64,000 nucleotides of DNA. Origin: Chromobacterium phragmitis (GTDB taxonomy: Bacteria > Pseudomonadota > Gammaproteobacteria > Burkholderiales > Chromobacteriaceae). Location: assembly GCF_003325475.1 (NCBI RefSeq), contig NZ_CP029495.1, positions 4,650,001-4,714,000 on the forward strand, read 5' to 3'. Below are positions 16,180 through 25,426 of the stretch, piece after piece. Position 1 is the stretch's first letter. Each line of letters opens with the position of its first letter. The notes beneath the pieces were generated by a model that did not search any database, was not told the DNA's origin, and saw only the letters and a program-made list of their open reading frames with translations. The position numbers and the translations under genes were made by a program.

Positions 16180-16929
16180 ATGGTCTGGGACGGGCAGGAA
16201 TTGCTGGCGATGTACTGGAGCGACGCCAAATGGCAGATCAACCTGCTGGTGACCGCCCACATGCTGGGCGGCTTGCTGCTGGGGAGCCTGCTAGGCTACG
16301 AGCGCTGGTACAACGGCCGCGCCGCCGGCATGCGCACCTATGGCCTGGTGTGCATGGCGTCGTCCGCCGCGATCAGCATCATCGGCTATTCCGGCTACTG
16401 GTACGGCGGGCACTCCGCCGACATCATGCACGGCGACATGACGCGGGTGGCGCAGGGCGTGCTGACCGGCATCGGCTTTCTCGGCGCCGGCATGATCATG
16501 AAGGAAGGCTTGAGCATCAGCGGCCTGACTTCGGCCGCATCGGTCTGGATGTCTTCAGTGATCGGGATACTGATAGGCGTGGGCTTTTACGCCGCCGCCG
16601 TCGCGCTCACGCTGACCTGCATGGGCTTCGTCACCGTAGTCAACCGCGTCGAAAACGTGTTGCCGCGCCGGGTCAGCCTGTTCGTCACGCTGAGGCTGGC
16701 GCGCGAGCACAGCTGGACGGTGGAGTCGCTGGCACGCCGGCTGGAGCCCACCGGCCTCAAGCTGCACGAGGAAAGCATCAGCATCCAGGCGGACCAGGCA
16801 GGCACGCGCTGGAGTTTTCTGATCTCGGCCCAGGACCGCCGCACTTTCATCAGCGTGGTGGACCTGGCGCGCGACATCATGGCATCCGACCACATCCTGG
16901 AGCTGGACCTGCAGCCGGCGCGCAATTAA
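16180..16929 (+). CDS. MgtC/SapB-family membrane protein
   Basis: The 249-residue protein has four to five membrane segments in its first 145 residues, with the MgtC hallmarks GGLLLGSLLGYERWYNGRAAGMRTYGLVCM, GVLTGIGFLGAGMIMKEG and GLTSAASVWMSSVIGI. The last 90 residues form a soluble domain (VTLRLAREHSWTVESLARRL) of the ACT-like type seen in long MgtC proteins. MgtC proteins are linked to low-magnesium survival and, in pathogens, to control of ATP synthase and growth inside phagocytes. The frame runs upstream to 16036, but a perfect AGGAGG lies four bases before the ATG at 16180. It stands alone between the divergent rbs operon and convergent zapE. Confidence 0.9.
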   Translation: MVWDGQELLAMYWSDAKWQINLLVTAHMLGGLLLGSLLGYERWYNGRAAGMRTYGLVCMASSAAISIIGYSGYWYGGHSADIMHGDMTRVAQGVLTGIGFLGAGMIMKEGLSISGLTSAASVWMSSVIGILIGVGFYAAAVALTLTCMGFVTVVNRVENVLPRRVSLFVTLRLAREHSWTVESLARRLEPTGLKLHEESISIQADQAGTRWSFLISAQDRRTFISVVDLARDIMASDHILELDLQPARN

Positions 16930-16967
16930 AGCGCCGCCGACAAGACTTGGCAGAAAAGCGGCGCCGT

Positions 16968-18131
16968 TTACAGCGCCACGCCAGGCGGCGGCTGGTCGTG
17001 GCTTTGCGCCATCGACTGGTGCGGCAGCTCCAGATAGCTCTTGGTCTGCATCTCCGCCAGCCGGCTGGCGGTGCGGAAGAATTCGCCGGACTGCAGGCCT
17101 TCGGTGTAGATCTCTTCCGGCGGCGCGTCGGCCGAGGCGATCAGCTTGACGCGGTTGTCGTAGAACACGTCCACCAGCCAAGTGAAGCGCCGGGCGATGG
17201 ACGCCTGCTTGGCGCTGAGCCTGGGAATGCCGGACACGAACACCGTGTGGTACTCGCTGGCGATTTCCAGATAGTCGGTCTGCGCGCGCGGGCCGTCGCA
17301 CAGGGCCATGAAATCGAACCAGGCCACGCCCGGCGATAACCGCTTCACCGCGATCTCCCGCTCCAGCACGGCGATGGTCTTCTGCTTCAGTTCCGCGCCG
17401 GTGCTCACCCGCTGGAACAGCTGCTCCATCCGCCGCTCGCAAGCCTCGTCCGCCGGCACCATGAACAAGGGCTCTCGCGTCAGCTCGCGCAGCCGGTAAT
17501 CATGGCCGCCGTCCACGTTGAGCACGTCCAGCTCCCGCTTGATCAACTCAATGGTGGGCAGGAAATTCTGCCGCTGCAGGCCGCCCGGATACAAACCGTC
17601 TGGCTCGTAATTGGACGTGGTCACCACCACCACGCCGCGCTCGACCAATGCCGCCAGCAGCCGGCCCAGTATCATCGCGTCGGCGATGTCCGACACATGG
17701 AACTCGTCGAAACACAGCAGCCGCGTCGCCTTGGCGATCTGATCGGCATAGGCCAGCAGCGGGTCCTTGCCGCCGGCGAACTTGCGCAGCTCGCGGTGGG
17801 TTTCCGCCATGAAATGGTGGAAGTGGATGCGCCGTTTGCGGCGGTAAGGCACGCAGGCGTAAAAGGCGTCCATCAGGAAACTCTTGCCGCGCCCCACGCC
17901 GCCCCAGAAGTACAAGCCGCGCGGCACCTCGGGACTTCTCAGGCTGCGGCCTAGGAAGCGGTTGCGCTTGGTCTTGAAATCCACCAGTTGATGCCACAGC
18001 CGGTCCAGTCGCTCGATGGCGGCGGCCTGCGCCGCGTCGTGGATGAAACCCGGCTTCTCGCTGGCCTGCTGATACCAGCCCTTGGGGCTGCAATGGACGT
18101 TCTCGTCCGGAGAGAATACGTGTTGCGACAT
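16968..18131 (-). CDS. zapE: Cell division protein ZapE (AFG1-like ATPase)
   Basis: The 387-residue cytoplasmic P-loop ATPase has Walker A GGVGRGKSFLMDAF and Walker B RLLCFDEFHVSDIADAMIL, followed by VVTTSNYEPDGLYPGGLQRQNF, which identify the AFG1/ZapE family. In E. coli ZapE binds FtsZ at the constricting ring. The C-terminal part (DFMALCDGPRAQTDYLEIA, RRFTWLVDVFYDNRVKL) is also family-typical. The frame is open to 18287, but MSQHVFSPDENV is the N-terminus that fits the family; the ATG at 18129-18131 has no clear ribosome binding site. Monocistronic. Confidence 0.93.
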   Translation of the reverse strand: MSQHVFSPDENVHCSPKGWYQQASEKPGFIHDAAQAAAIERLDRLWHQLVDFKTKRNRFLGRSLRSPEVPRGLYFWGGVGRGKSFLMDAFYACVPYRRKRRIHFHHFMAETHRELRKFAGGKDPLLAYADQIAKATRLLCFDEFHVSDIADAMILGRLLAALVERGVVVVTTSNYEPDGLYPGGLQRQNFLPTIELIKRELDVLNVDGGHDYRLRELTREPLFMVPADEACERRMEQLFQRVSTGAELKQKTIAVLEREIAVKRLSPGVAWFDFMALCDGPRAQTDYLEIASEYHTVFVSGIPRLSAKQASIARRFTWLVDVFYDNRVKLIASADAPPEEIYTEGLQSGEFFRTASRLAEMQTKSYLELPHQSMAQSHDQPPPGVAL

Positions 18132-18220
18132 GGTTATGCTTGTTCTGCGCTGCGTTTGACGCCGCCAGGGCGGCAAGGGAATGCTTGAATGATAACCGCT
18201 TTGCCCGCGCCGCGCCGCAT

Positions 18221-19003
18221 TCAGCGGCAAGACGCCAGCCGCATGCCGTAGGACGAGGCCAGCCGGGACAGCTCGCCGTCCTTGCACATCTCGTCCAGCG
18301 CGCGGTTGAACTCCTCCACCATGCCAGGCTTCAGCCGGCTGCGGGTGAAACCGTACAGGTAGGCCAGCTGCTTCACCTCGGCCAGCTGGCGCACATTGGA
18401 CAGCGTGTCCTGGCGTATCCAGTAGCGGGCGACGTCGTCATTGGAAAACGCCACCGCCTCGGCGCCGTAACGCCCGGCCGACAACTTGCGCAGCACGGTT
18501 TCCGGATCCAGCTCCACGGTCATGTTGACGCCGGCCACGCCGGCCACCAGCTTCTCGCAATTGGTCTGCGACAGCGACGGTCCATATACCGCCACATTGC
18601 GCCGGGCCAGGTCGGAGGGCTGCCGGTAACGCAGCCCGTTGCCGCTTAATGCATATAGACCATAGCTGCTGGTCAACACCGGCTTGGTCAGTTCCATCAC
18701 CGCGCGCCGCTCCGGCGCGTCCTGCGCCAGCACCAGGCCATCCGCCCCGCCCTGGCTGATGGTCAGCAACGCCCGCTTCCAGACCATGATCTGCACATTG
18801 CAGTTCCAGCCCAGCCGCGCGCAAGCGCGCTGCAGGATGACCACCAGCGCGCCATCCGGCTTGCCGGACGAATCCTGAGTGATGAAGGGGGGAAACAGCT
18901 GGGTGACGAAGTACAAATCTCGAGAGGCCGCGCCGGCTTGCATGCCGACGCAGGCCAGCAACAGGACGGCCAATCGTTTCAAGCCCGTTCTCGCTGCGTT
19001 CAC
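18221..19003 (-). CDS. Periplasmic solute-binding protein, amino-acid type (SBP_bac_3)
   Basis: The 260-residue protein has a signal peptide (LAVLLLACVGMQAGAA) and a two-lobed binding domain beginning DLYFVTQLFPPFI with SGKPDGALVVILQRACARLGW, typical of family 3 solute-binding proteins. No permease or ATPase gene lies nearby. Stand-alone members like this often act as sensors or are orphan binding proteins. Two Cys near residues 85-90 (LGWNCNV) and 180-ish (QTNCEKL) could form a disulfide. Ligand unknown. Confidence 0.82.
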   Translation of the reverse strand: MNAARTGLKRLAVLLLACVGMQAGAASRDLYFVTQLFPPFITQDSSGKPDGALVVILQRACARLGWNCNVQIMVWKRALLTISQGGADGLVLAQDAPERRAVMELTKPVLTSSYGLYALSGNGLRYRQPSDLARRNVAVYGPSLSQTNCEKLVAGVAGVNMTVELDPETVLRKLSAGRYGAEAVAFSNDDVARYWIRQDTLSNVRQLAEVKQLAYLYGFTRSRLKPGMVEEFNRALDEMCKDGELSRLASSYGMRLASCR

Positions 19004-19049
19004 ATCGTCCCCTTCCCCTCCCGTTTACCGCAGTATAGGCGGGCGCGCC

Positions 19050-19661
19050 TCAGCGGGCTTGCCTGGCGCGCCAGGCCGCCATCGACGGCCTATGCCATTG
19101 CGCATCGGCATAGGCGGCCAAGTTCGGCGGCAGCTCCTCTGCCGTCAAACGCTTCAGCAGCAGCGCCAGCTCGGCGTCCACGACGCACCAGTCGCCGAAC
19201 AAATTGCCGCCGCCGGCCGGCGCCACCGCCTCGGCCACCGCGATCAGCTTGTCCGCCGCCTTGCGCGCCGCCTCGCCCAGCGGCAAAGCCGGCTTGCGGC
19301 CGAACACCGTCTCGGTGCTGCGCTCATCGCGCAGCGGCAGCAGGTCGCTGCGCAGCCAGGCCTGCAGCTGGCGGGCGCGGGCGCGGGCTTTGAGGTCCGC
19401 CGGCAAAACGCGCGCGCTGTCGGGATAGGCTTCTTCCAAGTATTCGATGATGGCCGACGATTCGCTCAGGCGAAAGCCTCCATCCGCCAGCATGGGCACG
19501 CGGGAGGTCAATGATTGGGCGCGGTAGGATGGTTCGAACTGCTCGCCGCCGGCGAGATCGCGGGTGAAAACCTCGAAGGGCAGCTCCTTCTCGGTCAGCG
19601 CGATGAAGACGGCCATCGCGTAGGGGCTGAAGAAATCCTGATCGACGTGGAGCTGCAGCAT
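19050..19661 (-). CDS. Glutathione S-transferase, YfcF-like
   Basis: The 203-residue protein has the thioredoxin-like N-terminal GST domain (HVDQDFFSPYAMAVFIALTEKELPFEVFTRDL, SRVPMLADGGFRLSESSAIIEYLEEAYP, with the glutathione-binding SESSAI) and a helical C-terminal domain. The N-terminus resembles E. coli YfcF, a GST with peroxidase activity. Monocistronic; the next 160 bases upstream hold no gene. Confidence 0.85.
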   Translation of the reverse strand: MLQLHVDQDFFSPYAMAVFIALTEKELPFEVFTRDLAGGEQFEPSYRAQSLTSRVPMLADGGFRLSESSAIIEYLEEAYPDSARVLPADLKARARARQLQAWLRSDLLPLRDERSTETVFGRKPALPLGEAARKAADKLIAVAEAVAPAGGGNLFGDWCVVDAELALLLKRLTAEELPPNLAAYADAQWHRPSMAAWRARQAR

Positions 19662-19825
19662 GGCGTTTGAATCCTGGAGGAAAATGCCATGCTATTGGCA
19701 ATGCGGCGCCCAAGCAAGGCCGCCGCCGCAAACGGAGCGTCAAGGCATGCGCGACGCTGGGGTTCCGAGCGGGCGTCCCGCACCGACAGCCGCCGCATCC
19801 ACTCCCCGCGCGACACCGCTCATGC

Positions 19826-20710
19826 TCAGCCGAACAAGCCGGTGGACAAATAGCGGTCGCCTCGGTCGCAGACCACGGACACGATCACGACGTCCTTCAA
19901 CTGCGCGTCCAGCCTCAAGGCCACCGCCAGCGCGCCGCCGGACGACGGCCCGGCCAGAATGCCCTCGCGCCGCGCCAGCAGCCGGGCGGTGTCTTCCGCC
20001 TCCTGCTGGCCCACATGTTGAATCTCGTCGACGCGGGAGAAGTCGCAGATTTTGGGCACGTATGGATCTTCCCACTTGCGGATGCCGGCGATCTGGCTGC
20101 CCGGCTCCGGATGGACGCCGACGATGCGGATGGCCGGATTCTTTTCCTTCAGGAAGCGGCCGGTGCCCATGATGGTGCCGGTAGTGCCCATGCTGGACAC
20201 GAAATGGGTGATGCGGCCGCCAGTCTGCTCCCAGATTTCGGGACCGGTGGTCTCGTAATGGGCCTGCGGATTATCCGGGTTGGAGAACTGGTCCAGGATG
20301 CGCCCCTCGCCCGCGGCCTCCATGCTGCGCGCCAGGTCTATCGCCGCCGGCATCGAGCCCGCCGCCGGCGTCAGGATCACCTCCGCCCCGTAGGCGCGCA
20401 TCGCCTGCACCCGCTCGGCGCTGGAGTTTTCCGGCATGATCAGCACCATGCGGTAGCCCATCATCGCCGCCGCCATCGCCAGCGCGATGCCGGTATTGCC
20501 GCTGGTGGGTTCGATCAACGTGTCGCCGGGCCGGATCTCGCCGCGCTGCTCGGCGCGCCGGATCATGGACAAGGCGGGCCGATCCTTGACCGAGCCGGCC
20601 GGATTATTGCCCTCCAGCTTCAGCAGCACCACATTGCCGTTGTCGGACGGCAAGCGTTTGAGGCGAACCAGCGGCGTGCCGCCGACGAAATCTTCCAGAT
20701 GTTTATACAC
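19826..20710 (-). CDS. cysM: Cysteine synthase B
   Basis: The 294-residue PLP enzyme makes cysteine from O-acetylserine and sulfide or thiosulfate. It has the PLP lysine in NNPAGSVKDRPALSMI, the substrate loop PTSGNTGIALAMAAA, the phosphate loop SSMGTTGTIMG and the C-terminal ICDRGDRYLS-like VCDRGDRYLSTGLFG. These match CysM rather than CysK. The frame continues upstream with an ATG at 20791, but a GTG at 20708-20710 gives the expected N-terminus (VYKHLEDFVGGTPLVRL) with GGGAG 7 bases before it, so I chose GTG. Confidence 0.94.
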   Translation of the reverse strand: MYKHLEDFVGGTPLVRLKRLPSDNGNVVLLKLEGNNPAGSVKDRPALSMIRRAEQRGEIRPGDTLIEPTSGNTGIALAMAAAMMGYRMVLIMPENSSAERVQAMRAYGAEVILTPAAGSMPAAIDLARSMEAAGEGRILDQFSNPDNPQAHYETTGPEIWEQTGGRITHFVSSMGTTGTIMGTGRFLKEKNPAIRIVGVHPEPGSQIAGIRKWEDPYVPKICDFSRVDEIQHVGQQEAEDTARLLARREGILAGPSSGGALAVALRLDAQLKDVVIVSVVCDRGDRYLSTGLFG

Positions 20711-20848
20711 AGAACGTCTCCCAGAACTGGCCACATTATATCGATTGGCTATCAGCAGATGCGAAATCGTTATTTCTAATCTAATAACCATCGGTAATCG
20801 GACAGTCTGCGCGAGCGACGGCGCCTGTCGCCGCCCGGGGAGGCGGCG

Positions 20849-22483
20849 TCAGCCCATGTACGCCATCAGCCAGGTCATCGCGCCGACGAAGCTGCAAAAG
20901 ATCAAGCTGTGCTTCAAGGTGAGGCGGAACAGGTCCGCCTCCTTGCCTATCAGCCCCACCGCCGCGCAAGCGACGGCGATGGACTGCGGGGAGATCATCT
21001 TGCCGGTGACGCCGCCCGTGGTGTTGGCCGCCACCAGCAGCACGTCCGACACGCCCAGCTGGTGCGCGGTGGCGGCCTGCAAGGCGGAGAACAAGGCGTT
21101 GGACGAAGTGTCCGAGCCGGTCAGGAACACGCCCAGCCAGCCCAGGAAGGGCGAGAAGAACGGGAAGGCTTGGCCGGTATTGGCCAGACACAGCGCCAGC
21201 GTGCTGGACATGCCGGAATAATTGGCGACAAAGGCAAAGGCCAGCACCATGCCGATGGACAGGATGGGCCGGCGCAGCTCGACCAGGGTCTCGCCAAACG
21301 CGCGCGCGCCGTCCGCCGGGCGGAACTTTAGCAGCGCCATGGACAGCAAGGCGGACAGGAAGATGGCGCTGCCGACGGCGGACACGATGTCCAGCTTGTA
21401 CAAGGCCTCGTACGGCGTGTCATGCGCTACGATCGGCGCAGTCTTCAGCACCAGCTTGTCCAGCCCCGGCACGTGCAGCTTCCAGATCGTCCCCTCCAGC
21501 GTGCCGCCCTTGATGAACAAGGCCTTGAACGGTTTGACGCTCCACACCGTCACCAGCGCGGTCAAGATCAGGAAAGGGCTCCAGGCGCGCGCGATCTGTC
21601 CCAGGCTGAAGCCGCTCGCCTGCCGGGCTGACGGCGCGCGGCGGCCGTTGAAAGTGAAGATCTCGCTGGGCTGCCACGTTTTCAGAAACAACGTCAGGCA
21701 GATCAGGCTGACCAGGGCCGAAGTGATGTCCGGCAACTCCGGTCCGATGTAGTTGGACGTGAAAAACTGGGTGACGGCGAACGACACCCCGGCCACCAGG
21801 ATGGCCGGCCAGGTCTGGCGCACGCCCTTGAGGCCGTCCATCATCATGACCAGCCAGAACGGCACGATCACCGACAGGATGGGCAGCTGATGGCCGGCCT
21901 TGGCGCCGATCAGGAACGGGTCCAGTCCCGTCACCTGCCCGGCCACGATGATCGGTATCCCCATCGCGCCGAAGGCCACCGGCGCGGTATTGGCGATCAG
22001 GCACAACCCGGCCGCGTATAAGGGATTGAAGCCCAGCCCCACCAGCAAGGCGGCGGTGATCGCCACCGGCGCGCCGAAACCGGCCGCGCCTTCCAGAAAG
22101 GCGCCAAAGGAGAAACCTACCAGCAGCATCTGCAGCCGCTGGTCCTCGGTCACCGACAACACCGAAGCGCGGATGATGTCGAACTGGCCGGTCTTGACCG
22201 TGATCTTGTACAGGAACACCGCGGCGATGATGATCCAGGCGATGGGCCACAAGCCGTAGCCGAAGCCGAAAGCGGCCGCCGCCAGCGCCATCTTGGCCGG
22301 CATGCCGTAAAACAATATGGCCACCGCCAGCGCGATCAGCACGGTCAGCGTGCCGGCGATGTGGCCCTTCAATCGCAGCACCGCCAGCGCAACGAAGAAA
22401 AAAGCGATGGGCAACGCGGCCATCAAGGCCGACAGCACGGGGCCGCCGGCGGGAAAGTACTGTTGGGTCCAGATGCCTTGCAT
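20849..22483 (-). CDS. lldP: L-lactate permease (LctP family)
   Basis: The 544-residue protein has about a dozen membrane helices. It carries the LctP hallmarks GFSFGAFLEGAAGFGAPVAITAALL, IANTAPVAFGAMGIPI and FLGWLGVFLTGSDTSSNALFSALQ. LldP/GlcA proteins import L- and D-lactate and glycolate with protons. The start has GAGGAG at a suitable distance. It follows dld by 126 bases and is the last gene of the lactate operon, so uptake and oxidation are expressed together under LldR. Confidence 0.95.
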   Translation of the reverse strand: MQGIWTQQYFPAGGPVLSALMAALPIAFFFVALAVLRLKGHIAGTLTVLIALAVAILFYGMPAKMALAAAAFGFGYGLWPIAWIIIAAVFLYKITVKTGQFDIIRASVLSVTEDQRLQMLLVGFSFGAFLEGAAGFGAPVAITAALLVGLGFNPLYAAGLCLIANTAPVAFGAMGIPIIVAGQVTGLDPFLIGAKAGHQLPILSVIVPFWLVMMMDGLKGVRQTWPAILVAGVSFAVTQFFTSNYIGPELPDITSALVSLICLTLFLKTWQPSEIFTFNGRRAPSARQASGFSLGQIARAWSPFLILTALVTVWSVKPFKALFIKGGTLEGTIWKLHVPGLDKLVLKTAPIVAHDTPYEALYKLDIVSAVGSAIFLSALLSMALLKFRPADGARAFGETLVELRRPILSIGMVLAFAFVANYSGMSSTLALCLANTGQAFPFFSPFLGWLGVFLTGSDTSSNALFSALQAATAHQLGVSDVLLVAANTTGGVTGKMISPQSIAVACAAVGLIGKEADLFRLTLKHSLIFCSFVGAMTWLMAYMG

Positions 22484-22609
22484 GTGAAGCTTCTCCTCAT
22501 TCCTGGTTTCGCAGGCGCAGCCGCTCCCCTGCCGAGGAACGGGATCGTTTCGGCATGGCAGGACTGGCTTGCGTTTCTTGGGTTTACATCAGCGTTGAAA
22601 AGGCGGCCT

Positions 22610-25426
22610 TCATGGCGGACCGCTTGGGTTGGTGCAGAAATCCAGCAGCGCCTCGATGCTGGCGTAGGGAATCCCGCCATGCTCGGTCAGGCCGATCTGG
22701 CAGGTGCGGCTCATCGACACGCCATGGCGGCAGGTTTCCGGTAGCGCCGGCTTCAATCGTCTCAGGCTGTGGGCGTTCAATTCCGGCATGGTGAAACCCT
22801 TGTCGCCGGCGAAGCCGCAGCAGGCGATGTCCGGCACGGTCAGCTCGTCGCAGCAACTGGCGGCCAGCCGCTTCAGACTATCCGCCGCGCCCATCGCCGT
22901 CGCGCTGCACGGGATATGCAGCGCCAGTTGCGGCAGCCGCCGGACGATGCTCAGCCGCGGCAGAACTTTTTCCGCCAGAAAACCGGCGGCGTCGAACAGT
23001 TGCAAGCGCGGGTCCAACAAGCCCTCGGCCTGCGCCTGCTTGACGCGGGCCGCGCACGGACTGTTGTCGAGATAAACCGGATGGCGGCCATCGCCGCTCG
23101 CTTGCAGCAAGGCATGGTTCAAGGACACCTGGCTGAAGGCCAAAGCGCCGGCCGCGTTGGCCGAGGCGAAAGGCTGGCCGCAGCACAGGCCCTCATGGCC
23201 GGACGGATAGACTGGCGCGAAACCGGCGCGGCGCAACAGGCTCACGGCATGGGCGGCGACGGACTCCCCGCCCTCGCCCTCCGCCAGCGCGCGGTTGACG
23301 CAGCTGATGAACAGCGCCACCGGCTCGCCCTCCCCTCCCGTCTCGCGCAGCGGCGCGGCGGCGCGCGGCAAGCTAGCCGGAACCAATGGAATGATCTTGC
23401 GCTCGCCCGGCTGGCGGCGCGTCAATGCGTTCAAGCGCTGCGTTCCCGCCAGATGCGCCAGCTTCAAACCGGTCCTCGCCGCCGCCGTCATCCATCGCAT
23501 ATGCCGCGCGGCGAAGCCGGCCAGCGCCGGACGCTTGCTTGGGCCTTGCAGCTTCTTCATCAGCAGGCCGGTGTTGATGCCCACAGGGCAGCGCGTGGCG
23601 CACATGCCGGTGGCGGCGCAGGTATCGATGGCGCGGTAGCGGTAGCCGGCCTTCAAGGCCGCCAGCTCCGCCGCGCCGCCGCCGTCGCGCTCCAGCTGGC
23701 GGATGCGCCGCCAGGTGACGATGCGTTGGCGCGGACTCAGCGTCAGCCCGTGCGAGGGACAGGCCGGCTCGCAGAAGCCGCATTCGGTGCAGCGGTCCAC
23801 CAAATCATCCGCCGCCGGCATCGGCTTCAGGTTTTCCAGATGCAGCCTGTCGTTGTCGGTGATGATCACGCCGGGATTGAGCAGGCCGTCCGGGTCGAAC
23901 AAGGCCTTGATGCGGCGCATGATATGCCAGGCCGCGTCGCCCCACTCCTGGCGCACAAAGGGCGCCACATTGCGGCCGGTGCCGTGCTCGGCCTTCAGCG
24001 AGCCGTCGTACTCGCCGGCCACCAGATCGCTGACGTCTTGCATGAAAGCGTCGTAGCGCGCCACCTCGGCCGGGCTTTCGAAGCCGGGCGCGAACACGAA
24101 GTGCAGATTGCCGTCCAGCGCATGGCCGAACAGCAGCGCCTCGTGGTAACCATGCTTGTCGAACAACGCGCTCAGCCTGGCCACGCCGTCCGCCAGTTGC
24201 GGAGCAGGGAAGGCAACGTCCTCTATCACCACCGTGGTCCCCGTCGGCCGCGCCGCCCCCACCGCCGGGAACAGGCCCTTGCGCAAGGCCCAGTAGGTTT
24301 CGCACTCGCGCGCGTCGCGGCTGAAGCCGCTGGAGACTTTGGGCTGGAAACCAGCCAGCAGCGCATCGATCTGGGCCGAGCATGCGTCCAGCCTGGCCTC
24401 GCTTTCCGCCCGCAGTTCGATCAGCAAACAGGCGCTGTCCGGCCCCACCGGCCGATGCAGGAAATCCGGCAGTCCCGGCTTGCCCTGCACCGCGCGCAGG
24501 CTGCGGCTGTCTATCAGCTCCACCGCCGACACGCCGCCGGCATCTCGCGCCGCGCTCAGCGCCGATACCGCGTGGCAACAGGACGCCAGATCGTCGAACC
24601 ACACCAGCGCCGAGGCCTTGTGCGGATGCTCGATCACGGTATGGAAGGTAATCTCGGAAATGAAGCCCAGCGTGCCTTCGGAGCCGATCATCAAGTGCGC
24701 CAGCATGTCCACCGGATCGTCAAAGTCCAGCAAGGCGTTGATGCCGTAGCCGGTGGTGTTTTTCAGCCGGTATTTGCGGCGCACCCGCTCCGCCAGCTGC
24801 GGATCGCCGGCCAGCTCGCGCGACAGCTGCGCCAAGCCATCGAGCAGATCGGCGTGCGATTCGCGGAAGGCCGCCACGCTGGCCGCGTCGGCGGTATCCA
24901 GCATGGCGCCATCCAACAGCAACACCCGCAGCGAATGCAGGGTGTGGTAGCTGTTGTCGCGGGTGCCGCAGCACATGCCGCTGGAGTTGTTGGCGGCGAT
25001 GCCGCCTATCTTGGCGGTGTTGATCGACGCCGGATCGGGGCCGATCTTGTGGCCAAACGGCGCCAGCATCGCGTTGGCGTGCGAGCCAATCATGCCGGGC
25101 TTGAGACGGATGCGCGCGCCGCCGTCCAATACTTGACCATGGTTGAAGCCGTCGCCCAGCAGAACCAGCACCGAATCGCTGACCGCCTGGCCGGACAGGC
25201 TGGTGCCGGCGGCGCGGAAGGTGACGGCGACGCGGTGCAATCTGGCCAGCCGCAGCAGCGCGGCCACTTCCGCCTCGCTGTCCACCTTGGCGACGATCTG
25301 CGGCCGCAGGCGGTAAAAACTGGCGTCGGTGCCGTAGGCTAGGGTGGACAACGGGTCCGTGTAGATGCGCTTGTCCCGCATGACGCGGCGCAGGTCTTGC
25401 AGAAACGCTTGATGGGCCGGACTCAT
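22610..25426 (-). CDS. dld: FAD and Fe-S D-lactate dehydrogenase (quinone-dependent, Dld-II type)
   Basis: The 938-residue protein fuses a GlcD-like flavin part and a GlcF-like iron-sulfur part. The N-terminal 450 residues hold the PCMH-type FAD domain (VTFRAAGTSLSGQAVSDSVLV, GPDPASINTAKIGGIAANNSSGM, GSEGTLGFISEITF) and its C-terminal oxidase domain. Two 4Fe-4S motifs follow (CTECGFCEPACPS, CAATGMCATRCPVG), then CCG-type segments (GLCCGQPF, CCGFAGDKGF). Size and order match Dld-II of Pseudomonas lldPD operons. E. coli YdiJ has a similar make-up and uses D-2-hydroxyglutarate, but the neighbours lutABC and lldP favour D-lactate. GGGGAGG lies 5 bases before the ATG at 25426, which overlaps the lutB stop as ATGA. 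Confidence 0.88.
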   Translation of the reverse strand: MSPAHQAFLQDLRRVMRDKRIYTDPLSTLAYGTDASFYRLRPQIVAKVDSEAEVAALLRLARLHRVAVTFRAAGTSLSGQAVSDSVLVLLGDGFNHGQVLDGGARIRLKPGMIGSHANAMLAPFGHKIGPDPASINTAKIGGIAANNSSGMCCGTRDNSYHTLHSLRVLLLDGAMLDTADAASVAAFRESHADLLDGLAQLSRELAGDPQLAERVRRKYRLKNTTGYGINALLDFDDPVDMLAHLMIGSEGTLGFISEITFHTVIEHPHKASALVWFDDLASCCHAVSALSAARDAGGVSAVELIDSRSLRAVQGKPGLPDFLHRPVGPDSACLLIELRAESEARLDACSAQIDALLAGFQPKVSSGFSRDARECETYWALRKGLFPAVGAARPTGTTVVIEDVAFPAPQLADGVARLSALFDKHGYHEALLFGHALDGNLHFVFAPGFESPAEVARYDAFMQDVSDLVAGEYDGSLKAEHGTGRNVAPFVRQEWGDAAWHIMRRIKALFDPDGLLNPGVIITDNDRLHLENLKPMPAADDLVDRCTECGFCEPACPSHGLTLSPRQRIVTWRRIRQLERDGGGAAELAALKAGYRYRAIDTCAATGMCATRCPVGINTGLLMKKLQGPSKRPALAGFAARHMRWMTAAARTGLKLAHLAGTQRLNALTRRQPGERKIIPLVPASLPRAAAPLRETGGEGEPVALFISCVNRALAEGEGGESVAAHAVSLLRRAGFAPVYPSGHEGLCCGQPFASANAAGALAFSQVSLNHALLQASGDGRHPVYLDNSPCAARVKQAQAEGLLDPRLQLFDAAGFLAEKVLPRLSIVRRLPQLALHIPCSATAMGAADSLKRLAASCCDELTVPDIACCGFAGDKGFTMPELNAHSLRRLKPALPETCRHGVSMSRTCQIGLTEHGGIPYASIEALLDFCTNPSGPP

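Noticed and set aside
22610..25426. Dld gene as glycolate oxidase GlcD/GlcF fusion or YdiJ orthologue
   Set aside because: Domain content allows it, but the coupled lutABC genes, lldP and the LldR operator favour D-lactate.
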